Shown here: positions 29,818 to 40,125 of the stretch, one piece after another
Layout of the letters: each line of letters begins with the position of its first letter
How positions within the stretch are numbered: position 1 is the stretch's first letter
NCBI GenBank assembly: GCA_026214975.1
Contig: CM047805.1
Coordinates: 6,262,001-6,326,000 of the forward strand
DNA: 64,000 nucleotides
DNA from: Gentiana macrophylla
Taxonomy: Eukaryota > Streptophyta > Magnoliopsida > Gentianales > Gentianaceae
Direction: 5' to 3'
Notes under the pieces: model-generated
Database searches by the model: none
Told to the model about the DNA's origin: nothing
What the model saw: the letters and a program-made list of their open reading frames with translations, nothing else
Made by a program: the position numbers and the translations under genes

Positions 29818-31098
29818 TCATTCTGCAGAGTCACTCCCATCTTCACTTGTAGTTGTATCATCATTTCCCTCATCCTTGTCATCTTCATTAGCCCCAGATG
29901 CCCCGTGCACGACACAAGCAATGGTTCTCTCCACATCCTCTTCGAAAACGAACTGCTCGGTACGAGGTGCAAACTTGGATTCATCGGTGATAGTTTTACC
30001 ACGGTTGAGCTCCTTTTGATTTGCCAAGATGTCATTTTGAGTGCAACAAAGCATGCGCAACCACTTCCGCAAACTGTGTGCAATGCTTAGCTGCAGCCTA
30101 TCAGAAGGAGACAGAGTGGAAAGCGGTGCGGAAGGCGGGCTGGAAGAACCGGGTGGATGAGAAGCAGCAGTGGTACCTGGAGTCTTCTGGGCTTTGTTAG
30201 GCTCCCTTTGAAGTCCCCGAGGGTTCTTTGTTCTGTGATCGGCCTTATATTCCGGTACCTCGGCATCTTTGCAAATACTATGAATCAGATGGGGGCAAAT
30301 GATGCACCGGTTTGTCTTAGTTAAATGCTTAAGAACCTCCTCGTAGATAATTGCCCCAACATTCACATCCAGCTCCCATTCCATCGCATATAAGATACCA
30401 TGATCTTTAATTCCAAAATGAGTGATGTTGTCCGTTAGACGCACCCTATTCTGAATAAACTTACACTTGACTCTCCAATCTTCTGACCAAGCCGTAGTAG
30501 TGATGTCTTTACGTTCATTCCTCTTCCCGGGCTTAAGGGTCCAAGGGATACCTGGATCAACCAAAACCCTCAGATCCTCCAAGGGGTCGCATCCACTATC
30601 CACTAAATCCTTTATGTCGATTCGATGGTCCACACCCTCTAAATCTTCAAACTCGTACTTATCATTAATGATCTGAGGAGAAAACGGGACCTTAACCTTC
30701 CTAACCATCACAAAACCGGCCTCTAAGTGGTGGGTATCCAGGTTGGCAAAGAATTCCCTCACTAGAGTGTCATTGACCAAAGTTTCAGGAATGACCATTA
30801 AAACGTCCCAGCCCCGATCCCTTAGCATCTTCAAAAAGGCGGGGTCTACCTTATCCTCAACTATCCCCCTCTCAATCAGCATTTTCCGGGATACATACTC
30901 CTGGGTGAACAAGTTCATTGCCTTAGGGCTAATGAAACGCCGAGAAAACGGGAGAGGTACGGGGTTCTTAACAACTCTTCTAGGGCTGCCTATTCGAATG
31001 CCCTCATTTGGGTTACGGGGATTGATAAACTCATCACCCTTCCTCTTCTTAGGCCTAGGACTCTCTGCCATCGGTTGTTTACCATCTCTACGAGACAT
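29818..31098 (-). CDS. G3 ORF2, putative plant-transposon-protein domain
   Basis: An open frame of 449 codons from Met 31167; the Met at 31098 (MSRRDGKQPMAES) is preferred because it matches the start of G1 ORF2. Residues 15-20 from that Met give PKKRKG, a classical nuclear localisation signal. The middle part, with RGWDVLMVIPE, LVREFFANLD and CIICPHLIHSICKDAEVPE, resembles the plant-specific domain found in third ORFs of Tat/Athila-type Gypsy elements (often annotated as putative plant transposon protein, and sometimes called env-like). A Pro/Ser-rich linker and an acidic tail (DDKDEGNDDTTTSEDGSDSAE-like) follow. No signal peptide or membrane helix is seen, so I favour a nuclear protein over an envelope. 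It is the only clean long ORF here. Confidence 0.8.
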   Translation of the reverse strand: MSRRDGKQPMAESPRPKKRKGDEFINPRNPNEGIRIGSPRRVVKNPVPLPFSRRFISPKAMNLFTQEYVSRKMLIERGIVEDKVDPAFLKMLRDRGWDVLMVIPETLVNDTLVREFFANLDTHHLEAGFVMVRKVKVPFSPQIINDKYEFEDLEGVDHRIDIKDLVDSGCDPLEDLRVLVDPGIPWTLKPGKRNERKDITTTAWSEDWRVKCKFIQNRVRLTDNITHFGIKDHGILYAMEWELDVNVGAIIYEEVLKHLTKTNRCIICPHLIHSICKDAEVPEYKADHRTKNPRGLQREPNKAQKTPGTTAASHPPGSSSPPSAPLSTLSPSDRLQLSIAHSLRKWLRMLCCTQNDILANQKELNRGKTITDESKFAPRTEQFVFEEDVERTIACVVHGASGANEDDKDEGNDDTTTSEDGSDSAE

Positions 31099-31404
31099 CT
31101 CAAGCAAAAATTGTGCGTGGTGTGTGGAAGAAGCAACTGAGAGGCCGGAAACACCCAAAATCGCCAAACTTCAGGGTTTTGGGACTGTGAAAAATCGGAA
31201 TCTCAAGGCTTCAATGTGTTTGAATGGTGGGACAAGAAGGGGAAAAGCTTGGATATTGGAAAAGAGGAGGAAGAGGCGGTTCTTTTGAGCTAAGAATCGT
31301 CCAATTTGGTGAATATTTGAGGAATTTAGGGTAGAATGGGAGAGAAACCGTTTTTAGATGAAGGCGGATGAAAGTGACGAAGGGTTCGCAATTTTTCTTT
31401 GATA

Positions 31405-31515
31405 AGGAGGTGGAGCGGGCGTTCGGGATTGAGCGGGCGTTCAAAACACACAAAACGATCTGAGAGAGTGCGGTGGATTCGAGCGGGCGTTCTAATATTT
31501 TAAGCGGCGTTCGGA
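31405..31515. repeat. GC-motif cluster upstream of G3 ORF2
   Basis: gagcgggcgttcggg, gagcgggcgttcaaa, gagcgggcgttctaa and aagcggcgttcgg lie 300-400 bp upstream of ORF2 in sense. This is the position-equivalent of the G1 cluster at 660-860. No clear TATA box follows here, unlike in G1. Confidence 0.65.
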
Positions 31516-31626
31516 TGAAAAAGAGTGCAAAGCAACAGAAAAAGTTTAAATTTCTAACCAACGTTAATATAAACCTCAACATAAAACGTCACAATACATA
31601 CAAGAGAAAGAAATACATAGAAACGG

Positions 31627-31674
31627 TGGGTTGCCTCCCACCAAGCGCTTTTGTTGAACATCGATGGCTCGACG
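31627..31674 (-). other. Conserved post-pol signature, copy 2 (G3)
   Basis: Sense strand: GTCGAGCCATCGATGTTCAA, then AAGCGCTTGGTGGGAGGCAA. Nearly identical in its second half to G1 1051-1009. Confidence 0.65.
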
Positions 31675-31699
31675 ATTAAAACTAGAAACAAACACTAAC

Positions 31700-32155
31700 T
31701 AAAACTAGTCATAGAGCGAGGACCAATCGATCAGACGTATGAGACGGCGAAGCAGGTCAATGGCAGGCCAGAGATCAAAGTCATACTGAAGGTGCTAATC
31801 TTCTCCAGCTCGCTCAATCCCACGGGCATGCTCCTCAGCAAACACTAAGACGAGATCAGCGAGGAAAGGATCGTTGAGGATCGTGATTGGCCTATCAAGG
31901 TCATCCTCGAGCTCCTCGATGGTCCACTCCCCATCTCCGCCAGACAGAAATGGAGGAATGACGATAACAAAGGTGAAAGTCTGGACGCGGGTGAGAATGT
32001 CGATATCTGCAACCAGAACGCTCAAGCCGCTAGGACCCTCCTCTAGTGAAATGGCATGAATCCTACTGACAAACTCGAACTCAGGTTTGGTCATCCTAAA
32101 GAACTCATGCGTAGGTATGCCGTAAGGGTCCGCTCATCCTCTGCAGCCATCTCAA
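31700..32155 (-). pseudogene. Small conserved ORF between pol and ORF2 (G3)
   Basis: The longest frame (32094-31795) has 99 codons: MTKPEFEFVSRIHAI, GLSVLVADIDILTRVQTFTF, then WTIEELEDDLDRPITILNDP, ending ERAGED before a TAG. Past the stop the same frame keeps matching G1 (QYDFDLWPAIDLLRRLIRLI, then DWS), so the TAG replaces a conserved Trp codon. An upstream ATG (near 32148) opens MAAEDERTLTAYLRMSSL, like a segment of gag (MAAEDRRTLADYAMP in G1), but in another frame. Family not recognised; no membrane segment or catalytic motif evident. Confidence 0.55.
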
Positions 32156-32250
32156 CCGGTAAACTAAAATAGGCAACGCTCGTCAAAAGCTAGAAAAACA
32201 GACAAAAACGAAACAGAAAGCAAACAACGCAAATAGAAAGAAAAGGATAT

Positions 32251-32296
32251 CTAGGGTGCCTCCTAGTAGCGCTTCAGTTATTGTCGGTAGCTCGAC
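32251..32296 (-). other. Conserved post-pol signature, copy 1 (G3)
   Basis: Sense GTCGAGCTACCGACAATAAC, then GAAGCGCTACTAGGAGGCAC, just after the pol tail stop. Counterpart of G1 1638-1591. Confidence 0.55.
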
Positions 32297-32309
32297 AAAC
32301 CGTTGAAAC

Positions 32310-32700
32310 TCAACCCGGATCGGGCCATTTCACTTTTCTACTCGCCACATTATGCAAAGCGTGATTGTCAGGGTGACGGTAGACATAATGCATACCAGGA
32401 GTGAGTTTACGAAAAATCTGCCAAAGATGCTGAAGTGTCCTCGTGGTAGACTCCTTCTTCTTTTGTCTCTTCTTTGATATCATTTCTCGACGCAACTCCT
32501 CGATATCCCAACTGCCGGCAAGGACCTCCTCCATAGAATCAGTGTTATCTTCCTCGGTGAATAACTCAGGCAAAAATTCATCAAAATCAACGGCTTCCGG
32601 ACTACAACATCCCAAAATATCGAGGAACTTAACAATCAAAGGTGTTTCTTTCGGTTGACCGATGTAGTGCTTACATCTTTGACCATTAACTTTTAAGGGT
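32310..32700 (-). pseudogene. Pol C-terminal tail (G3)
   Basis: The 110-codon frame 32639-32310 shows KFLDILGCCSPEAVDFDEFL, LAGSWDIEELRRE, a basic run (SKKRQKKKES) and the end SRKVKWPDPG. The upstream part (KVNGQRCKHYIGQ-like, 32690-32640) sits in another frame. Same organisation as G1 2045-1650. Confidence 0.75.
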
Positions 32701-32983
32701 TGATCGCCATATCCTTTAAGCTCTAGAACACCTCCGGGAAAAATGTTGAGAATTTCGAAAGGTCCGGACCATCGTGTCCGTAACTTTCAGAAAGAGATGC
32801 AGACGCGAGTTATATAGTAAAACCAACTCTCCCACATGAAATTATCTCTTTTTATCTTTGCATCGTGAAGGAGCTTCATTCTATCCTTGTTGATCTGGAG
32901 CTCTCATAAGCTCGAGTCTGAACTCATCGAGCTCATGCATCTGCTTGAAAGTGCGTGCTCACCACAAGCTTTGGAATCAAAAT

Positions 32984-33786
32984 TCAGAACTTCGTCGCCC
33001 GATAAGCTTTATGCTCAAGTTCAACCGGCAGATGACATGGCTTTCCATAAACCATTTGATATGGAGATGTACCCATAGGTGTCTTGTAAGCTGTCTTGTA
33101 AGCCCATAGTACATCATCCAGTTTCAGACTCCAGTCCGTCCGATGACAGTTAACCGTCTTTTCTAAGATCTTCTTGAGACTTTGGTTACTACGATCCACG
33201 ACCACATTGGTCATAGGATGGTATGGTGTACCGGATTTATGCCTAACACCATATTTTTCTAATACTTTGTCCAGTGGTCGATTACAAAAGTGTGTCCCCT
33301 CGTCACTGATTAAGGCTCTCGGGCAGCCAAACCTTGCGAAAATATTTTTCTTTAAGAATTTCATGACTGTTTTATGGTCATTGTGAGGAGTGGCGATAGC
33401 CTCCACCCATTTAGACACATAGTCTACACAGACGAGGATGTATCTATTCCCGCATGAGGATGGAAGGGACCCATAAAGTCAATCCCCGGACATCAAACAC
33501 CTCACACTCTCAGAATGGGTTTTAACGGCATATCATATCTTCTTGTCAAAGCACCGGTTCTCGGCACCTTTCACGGCTTTTACAAAAGGCTTGGTATCCT
33601 TAAAAATTGAGGGCCGGTAAAAACCAGATTGGAATATCTTCGCAGCGGTCTTCCAGGGGACCGAAGTGGCCTCAGAGTGGGACCATTATGACATTGTTCA
33701 ACTATGTCCCGTTGCTCGGTCGAGGACACACCGGCGAAGCAACCCATCTTCTGAGATCTTAAAAGATACAGATTCTTCCCGGACAT
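32984..33786 (-). pseudogene. Gypsy integrase (G3)
   Basis: The zinc module and first core part (33786-33420) are frame-shifted; CHNGPT...PLRSPGRPLRRYSN preserves the outline of the zinc module. The clean part 33418-32984 has [32 protein letters not shown] (second catalytic Asp), then [20 protein letters not shown], where the third catalytic residue appears as Asp instead of Glu. [15 protein letters not shown] closes the core. E-to-D is expected to impair integrase. Confidence 0.85.
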
Positions 33787-33865
33787 AATACTTGAGATCG
33801 AGAAGAATTTCTTCTTCTCACGATACTAAAGCTTCGGGATTTAGATCACTGGGAATGGAGGTAAT

Positions 33866-34102
33866 TTACGATTGAAGAATACCACGGAATTTTGAATCTT
33901 GACTATCAACAAGCATAACACTTTCAAGAGGAAAGTACAGATCAATATCGTCAGGGGCATCCGCTTTCTCACTCAATAATCGCGAAACATGATCCGCTAC
34001 TGCGTGTTCACTACCCCTTATATCTTTTATTTCCACATCAAACTCCTGTAGGGTAAGAATCCAACGTAGTAAGCGCGGTTTAGCGTCTTGCTTCTTCAAC
34101 AA
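33866..34102 (-). pseudogene. RNase H C-terminal part (G3)
   Basis: The frame begins inside RNase H with KPRLLRWILTLQEFDVEIKD and HAVADHVSRLL, followed by the spacer to integrase (YFPLESVMLVD). A frame break near 34110 separates it from the RT frame. Confidence 0.8.
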
Positions 34103-34121
34103 ATAGCGTGAAGCGGCATGA

Positions 34122-35087
34122 TCACATCCGGACTATAACTCTAGCTCCCAATAAGTAACTGCAGAATTTATCCATAGAAAACACAACCGCCAGCAGTTCT
34201 TTTTCCGTTGTAGTGTAGTTAACTTGTGTGGGGTTTAGAGTATGACTCGCATAATAGATCGGTTGGAATTTTCCTTGCACTCGTTGGCCTAAAACTGCAC
34301 CAACCGCGTAGTTAGATGCATCGCACATGAGTTCAAAAGGAAGATTCCAATCTGGCGAGATCAAGATAGGAGCAGATATTAACTGATACTTAAGCATTTC
34401 AAATGCTTGCTTGCACTCGTCATCAAAATGAAACTCAACGTCACTACGAAGTAGGTTGGATAAAGGTTTAGCAATCATGGAAAAATCTTTAATAAATCGT
34501 CTGTAGAAACCCACATGTCCAAGAAAACCGCGAATCTCGCGCACATTAGTTGGAAAGCTCATTTTCTCAATAGTTTCCACTTTCGCCTTATCCACCTCGA
34601 TACCTTTGGATGAAATTTTATGGCCAAGAACGATACCCTCCTCAACCATGAAATGACATTTCTCCCAATTGAGGACAAGGTTCTTTTCCACACATCGTTT
34701 CAGCACCGTATCAAGATTCAGAAGACAATCATCGAAAGTTTGACCAAAAACCGAGAAATCGTCCATAAAAATTTCCATACATTTCTCCACGAGTTCGTCA
34801 AATATTGCCAACATACATCGTTGAAATGTAGCTGGGGCATTACAGAGACCAAATGGCATTCGCCTGTAGGCGAAAGTACCATAGGGACACGTGAAGGTGG
34901 TCCTCTCTTGGTCTTTCGGGTCAATGGGAATTTGAAAATAACGAGAATAGCCATCTAGAAAGCAAGAGAAAGCATGGCCGCCAAAGCGCTCAAGCATTTG
35001 GTCATTGAAAGGAAGAGGAAAATGATCTTTCATTGTGACCTCGTTAAGCTTTCTATAATCAATGCAAACTCGATAACCGATCCACAA
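34122..35087 (-). pseudogene. Reverse transcriptase palm and RNase H start (G3)
   Basis: A 321-codon open stretch covering most of RT: YRVCIDYRKLNEVTMKDHFP, FLDGYSRYFQIPIDP, RRMPFGLCNAPATFQRCM, the active site FMDDFSVFG (near 34770) and FLGHVGFYRRFIKDFS. RNase H begins with FELMCDASNYAVGAVLGQ. The catalytic residues are intact; the loss of function comes from frame breaks at both ends (35087/35170 and 34122). Confidence 0.9.
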
Positions 35088-35169
35088 GTCTTATAGCAAC
35101 CTCTTCTCCTTTTCATTTTTCTCAATTGTAATTCCCCTTTTAGGAACTACTTGAGTTGGCGACACCCAA

Positions 35170-35691
35170 TCAGCATGCTGCGATGGCATAAATGATTCCC
35201 ATATCTAACAACTTGATGATTTCTTTCTTGACAACCTCCTGCATATGAGGATTCAGCCTCCTTTGCGGTTGTCTCACTTTTTTAGCTCCATCTTTTGTCT
35301 TGATTTTATGCATACAGATGTCCGGAGATATCCCCTTGATATCCCCGCCTTGCCATCCAAAAGCATGTGCATTTTCTTTCAAGACGTTGATTAATTTTAA
35401 TTCCTCGATCCGGGATAGTTTGGATGAAATGATGAGAGGGAGCTTGTTACCATCTTGTAGGAAGATATACTTTAAATGCTTCGGTAACGGTTTCAACTCA
35501 AGGTCAATCGGAGGTTCTTCCAAACTAGACTTTAAAACTTTACTTTGCAAATTATCGGAGGAAAGCAACATAGCTTCTAATAAATCCACTTCCTCACGGC
35601 GAAAGATTCTTATGCCCCGCAACTTCATCTTCGTCTCGAATCCAAGCTCATTCAAATCTATCCTACCATATTGATTCAGATTATCGATCAA
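35170..35691 (-). pseudogene. Protease-RT linker and RT start (G3)
   Basis: Contains LELKPLPKHLKYIFLQDGNK, LPLIISSKLSRIEELKLINV, FGWQGGDIKGISPDICMHKI and LNPHMQEVVKKEIIKLLDMG, the N-terminal RT region of this Gypsy group. Homologous to G1 5107-4530. Confidence 0.85.
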
Positions 35692-35752
35692 GCGTTCAGT
35701 ATTCGAGAATCTCTCGCAAGGACTTGCTCATCTAGAAAATTACCTGAAATCA

Positions 35753-36500
35753 TCAAATGATTCCTCGATAGATTAGCGGTTGGACATTGGAAGGTCTTTT
35801 GATAGCTTTAGATACACTATAGCTCACTTCTTCATTTCCAACACATAAAGTCACTTTAGCCCCATCATCACAATCGATGAGGGCTCTAGCAGTAGACAGA
35901 AAAGGTCGTCCGAGAATCAGGGGTGTATTGGTTTGTTGGATGTCTAAGACATACCAATCCACATGAAAGGTAAATCGATCGACCTGAACCAACAAATCCT
36001 TTAAAATCCTGTTGCTTTCTTGGATGATGCATGCATGCAAACTGAATACTCATAGTGGTAGGTTCCAAAAGATGGTCTAATTGGAGTTGTTGACACACAT
36101 ATAAAGGCATAAGACTAATTGAAGCTCCTAAATCACATAAAGAATTAAGGAAAATAAGACCTCCAATCTGCAAAGTAAGGACAAATCGTCCAGGATCACC
36201 TTTCTTAACAGGTACATCGTCATAACTCATCGTGGAACATTCTTCACCAACCACCCTTTCCATGCCCTCTAACTCTCTCCTTAGGCGAGACCACATCCTT
36301 TATAAATTTAGTATACTTGGGCATCTCAACCAACACGTCAGATAACGGCAAGTTAACTTGGGTGTTTTTCAGGAGGTTGAGTACCTTCTCATATTTCTTG
36401 TCTTCACATAAAGGAATATTAGTCTTTCTCGGAGGGAACGGAAGCTTCTTCAACTCGTCTTCTGAAAAGACTTTCTTAAGAGAGGAGCTCACGGCTTGGT
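35753..36500 (-). pseudogene. Retropepsin-like protease (G3)
   Basis: The frames 36296-35886 and 36040-35753 carry CDLGASISLMPLYVCQQLQL in the active-site position and TPLILGRPFLSTARALIDCD near the end, with a frame shift between at about 36030. The upstream linker LPFPPRKTNIPLCEDKKYEK matches G1. The DLG form of the active site is shared with G1. Confidence 0.8.
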
Positions 36501-38375
36501 CCTCAAGATCTTTCCATCTTACAGCTTTTTCAACTCCTTTCCTCATAGGCTCATCCGCTTTCTCAATAGATTTCTCACTGCTCACAGGCGCATCTACTTT
36601 AGATCCTTCCACCCCATCCCTCGGAAGATTAGTCTCCCGAGTGCTCTTTATCGGATTGGGGAAATAGGCCTTCTCAACTCCCCCTCCTGCACTTCCACTG
36701 GCAGGAGGGGCTAGTGGTTTCCCTGGTTCTGTGGACCAGAGAGTTGAGTGCCGGATCTCAAGCTGATGGCATTCGTGTCTTCTTGACTGTAGGAAGGAGA
36801 TGGAACAAGAGCAGTGCACTGACTCAGATTAGCTTGATTGACTTGACCACTTCCACTGGGGTTTTTCTCAGTAAAACTTGGCAAATGTCCAGGTGGTCTG
36901 GAAGCAAGCTGTTCAGCCAACTGTCCCAATTGTCTCTCGAGGTTCTTGATCGTCTTTGTTTGCTCTTCCAACCTCGTAACAATTTCATTTGGGATAGGAA
37001 ATCCAGGAGGATTTTGAGAACTCTGACTAAAAGATTGGACGGGCCTATTGTTGAAAGCAGGATTGTTAGGCGATTCGATTAGATCTTGGAGTAGAAGTGG
37101 GACAATTCGAGGATTGATTCGAAAGTTATTCGGATTCTATTGAAGTTTTGAGAACCAGGTTATACCCCGGGTTCGAAATTGCTTTTGGCTCGAATCTTGA
37201 TTCGAAATCTTTGATTGGATTGGCCATAAAAAGCATTGAATTCAGGATTTTTTTCGTTCATAGGACAAGCAGGAGACGTATGTCCCTCTACAGCACAAGT
37301 CTGGCAAACTATCGGCGTATACTGCCTCGCATGTTGGATAGCATTGACTTGATAGTTAGGTGGAAATTGACATTGACCAAACAGATGGCCAACTTGATTA
37401 CAATTATCGCAGAACAGAACTTGGGCGTTCTGTTGAAGCTGATTCATAGATTGAGAATTCGAATTCTTGGAAAGATTAGCAACCTGTAGTTGGAGTAAGG
37501 AAATCAATTGATTCTGCATATTCACTTCTTCAATTTTCGGTGCAGGTGCTTGGATAGCTTGGTACGAAGGAGCATAGTTATACTTTGCTATATCCTCAAA
37601 CAACGCCCATCCTTCTTGTGGGGTCTTCTTCAGAAATGTCCCACCACTGGAGTTGTTGACCATGCCTTTGGTCATCTCGGTCAAACCACTGTAAAACGTA
37701 TTAGCTTGCCTTTGCAAGTCTAATCCGTGATGAGGGCACTTTACGAGTAAAGACTTAAATCTCTTAAAAGCTTGAAGAAAGATTCATTGGGCTCTTTGAG
37801 TGAAAGTATAAATATCACTAAGACAATCGAGCGAGTCTTAGATGGAGGAAAGTATTGACTTAAAAATTCTCTCTCAATTCCTCCCATGTTGTGATAGACT
37901 CAACGGGTAAAGAGTTGTACCATTCCTTGGCTTCACCTTTCAAGGAGAATGGAAAGCGACTTGAGTTTAATGACATCCTCGCCAACACCTTGTAACTTTG
38001 TAGTACCACAGATTTCAAGAAATGTATGGATATGGGTGTGAGGATTTTCAGATTGGTACCCATGAAAAATAGATGCATGTTGCATCATTTGAATCGAGAG
38101 CGAGTTTAAGCTCAAAGCGTTGGAGCTGCAATGGTTTGGTATGATAACTCCAGATTGACTCGACCATGCCACAGTGCGGTATAATCAGCTAGGGTCCTTG
38201 TATCGTCCGCCATCTTGAAGACAAACTCTTTAATTTCTTTCGAATTTCTCCTCCAAATTTTCTTCAAAAATTGGGAGCACGAACGGATTCTTCGGCGGTT
38301 AGGCCGAACTATAGATCGTTCGAGCTCGGGATCAAAGATAAGAGTGCCTTGTTGACTCACGAGTTAACATAAAGC
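36500..38375 (-). pseudogene. Gag with two zinc knuckles (G3)
   Basis: The N-terminal frame (38360-38112) has LIFDPELERSIVRPNRRR and MADDTRTLADY. The gag core follows (FPFSLKGEAKEWYNSLPVES, near 37930), then RQANTFYSGLTEMTKGMVNN and LFEDIAKYNYAPSYQAIQ. Two CCHC zinc knuckles are seen, CDNCNQVGHLFGQC and CQTCAVEGHTSPAC (near 37410 and 37300). A short predicted coiled segment (EEQTKTIKNLERQLGQLAEQ, near 36960) and a Ser/Pro-rich stretch precede the protease linker. Several one-base shifts break the frame. Confidence 0.85.
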
Positions 38376-38670
38376 GGAGTCAAAGCGAAAGAAGTGATCC
38401 AGGCAGCGGAAGAAATGAAACATAGAAGAGGCGAGGACAAGTAAGCGGGCGTTTAGAATTACGAGCGCCGATTCAAACCAGACGCTTCGTTCAAAATATC
38501 AAACGTCCGTTGAGTGCGAGCGGGCGTTTAAAGTCCCAACCGTCGCGTTCCAACCGAGCAGAGCAAAAACAGCGAAGCAGAGAGAAAAACCTCGGAAAAA
38601 CCAACTTCAAAAACACCTAAGTGCTTTCTTTATCACCTAAAGCGGTAAAAACACATCAAAAAGCAGCACC
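38376..38670 (-). other. 5' leader of G3 with GC-motif cluster
   Basis: Untranslated leader between primer site and gag. Motifs gcgggcgtttaga, cagacgcttcgttc, aacgtccgttga and gcgggcgtttaaag lie at about 38450-38560. Same placement as the G1 leader cluster. Confidence 0.7.
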
Positions 38671-38687
38671 TCCCGGCAGCGGCGCCA
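38671..38687 (-). other. Primer binding site of G3 (tRNA-Asp, one mismatch)
   Basis: Sense TGGCGCCGCTGCCGGGA, 3 nt after the 5' LTR. It differs from the tRNA-Asp complement at one internal position (GCTGCC for GTTGCC). Confidence 0.85.
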
Positions 38688-38690
38688 TTT

Positions 38691-40125
38691 TGTTTGGAGT
38701 ATTTTTGCAATAATCAAAACAAACTAAATTTATAAAACCGATACTTACAATGCAAACTAACTCCTAACCGACCGAATATCGGGTAGTTGCTAGTCTGATA
38801 GGGTAAGTAAGGGTGTCGATCCACAGGGAGATGGTTTGATGAACACGTCTTATGTTTTAGATTTAAAAGCTAGCAATTGCATAGACAGAGAATTAAAGTT
38901 GATTCAAAGCTATGAAAGGATCGTTCGGACTGAAAGTTAAAATGCAGAGAAATTTAATTAACAAAGCAGGAAAGTAAACTAAGGCTTAAATCTGTGAAAT
39001 TGATCAACAAGCAATTTGGGAAAAAGGCGGCAAACATTGGATCAACAATTTACTCAAAAATTAAAGGTTGTCTTATAATTGATTCACTGCGTTTCTTAAT
39101 AGAGGCGGGTCCACCTATCCAAAAGCAAAACGATCTAATCTCTCAAAGCGTTCAATTCAATTAACAAGCAAGGTGTAAATCTCTCAATTCAATGACCTGA
39201 ACAACAACTGAGCAACTCTCGTTTTAGCTAACAGTCAATTGTTCAATCAAATAGCAAGGTGTTCTCAATTCACAGAATTTTCATTCAGGAAACAATCATG
39301 CATTCACCATCTCTCGATATAAATGAAATTTAACAATAAAACAAGCTAAAAGATCTGACCTCTATTGAAGAACACAGTAAATCAGAATGAGAAAACCAGA
39401 ATTAATAAGAAAGTTGCATCCCAATCTTTGCCAAAGCGGTTTAGCTATCCATGGATCGAATGATTACACAAACTTGAAGAAAATCCATACAATCTAAGCT
39501 AAAAAGTGAATTGAATCTAAGAAACCTAGCCACCAAGAAGGCTTTTAGGACTGTTTTTGCTGAGAGAATTTTGATCTGAAAAAAAAAGTCGAATCTAATA
39601 ATGTATCCTATGTGATTACAACTGAGGACTATTTATAGAAAAACAGCAAATCTGCAGACCGTACGCCCGTTCCAGCTCTAGAACGCCCATTTCAACTCTG
39701 TTGCGCTCAAACTTCCACTCTCCTATTAGCTCGACGCATGGTTTGCTTTTTCAACCGCCCGTTTAACTTTCTGCAACTGAATTCAGTCGAGATGCAACGG
39801 CTCTCTCCACTTGTTGATGCACAATTGCTTCTTTTCTCTAACAAACTCCTCAACCACTTGATCTTATCTACATTCCACCTCATCCCTTTGATTTCATCAT
39901 TATCTATAACATGATTAAGAAAATGCAAAAACATAATATGGCCCAAAATGATATAAAACTTATAATAAAGCCCACTCTTAAGCCCATTTTATTGCAATTT
40001 ATTTATTTAAGAACCACTTTACTCAATAATTCTATTTTAGGCCCAATTCCAATCCAAATATTACTAATGTGGGGAAATTTTATAGGAAAAATATCGTAAA
40101 AATTCATATAAAATAGCCCTTAACA
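38691..40125 (-). repeat. 5' LTR of G3 (1435 bp)
   Basis: Sense begins TGTTAAGGGC at 40125 and ends CTCCAAACA at 38691. TATAAATA is at 39637-39630 with acgcccgtt motifs just upstream. Scattered one-base differences from the 3' LTR. Confidence 0.95.

Larger units (their letters stand above)
26530..40125 (-). mobile_element. Ty3/Gypsy retrotransposon G3 (Tat/Athila-type), full length, 13.6 kb
   Basis: Minus strand: 5' LTR 38691-40125, primer site, GC-motif leader, gag, protease, RT, RNase H, integrase, pol tail, small ORF, ORF2, a long 3' non-coding part, polypurine tract and 3' LTR 26530-27968. Same family type as G1 with the same gene order. LTRs are nearly identical, so insertion is recent, yet gag-pol has many small indels. 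It lies in the 3' LTR of A. No 5-bp target duplication is seen; a repeat of about 40 bp flanks it. Confidence 0.95.

Noticed and set aside
30743..31288. 181-codon plus-strand frame opposite ORF2
   Set aside because: Antisense shadow of ORF2, which has domain and compositional support.
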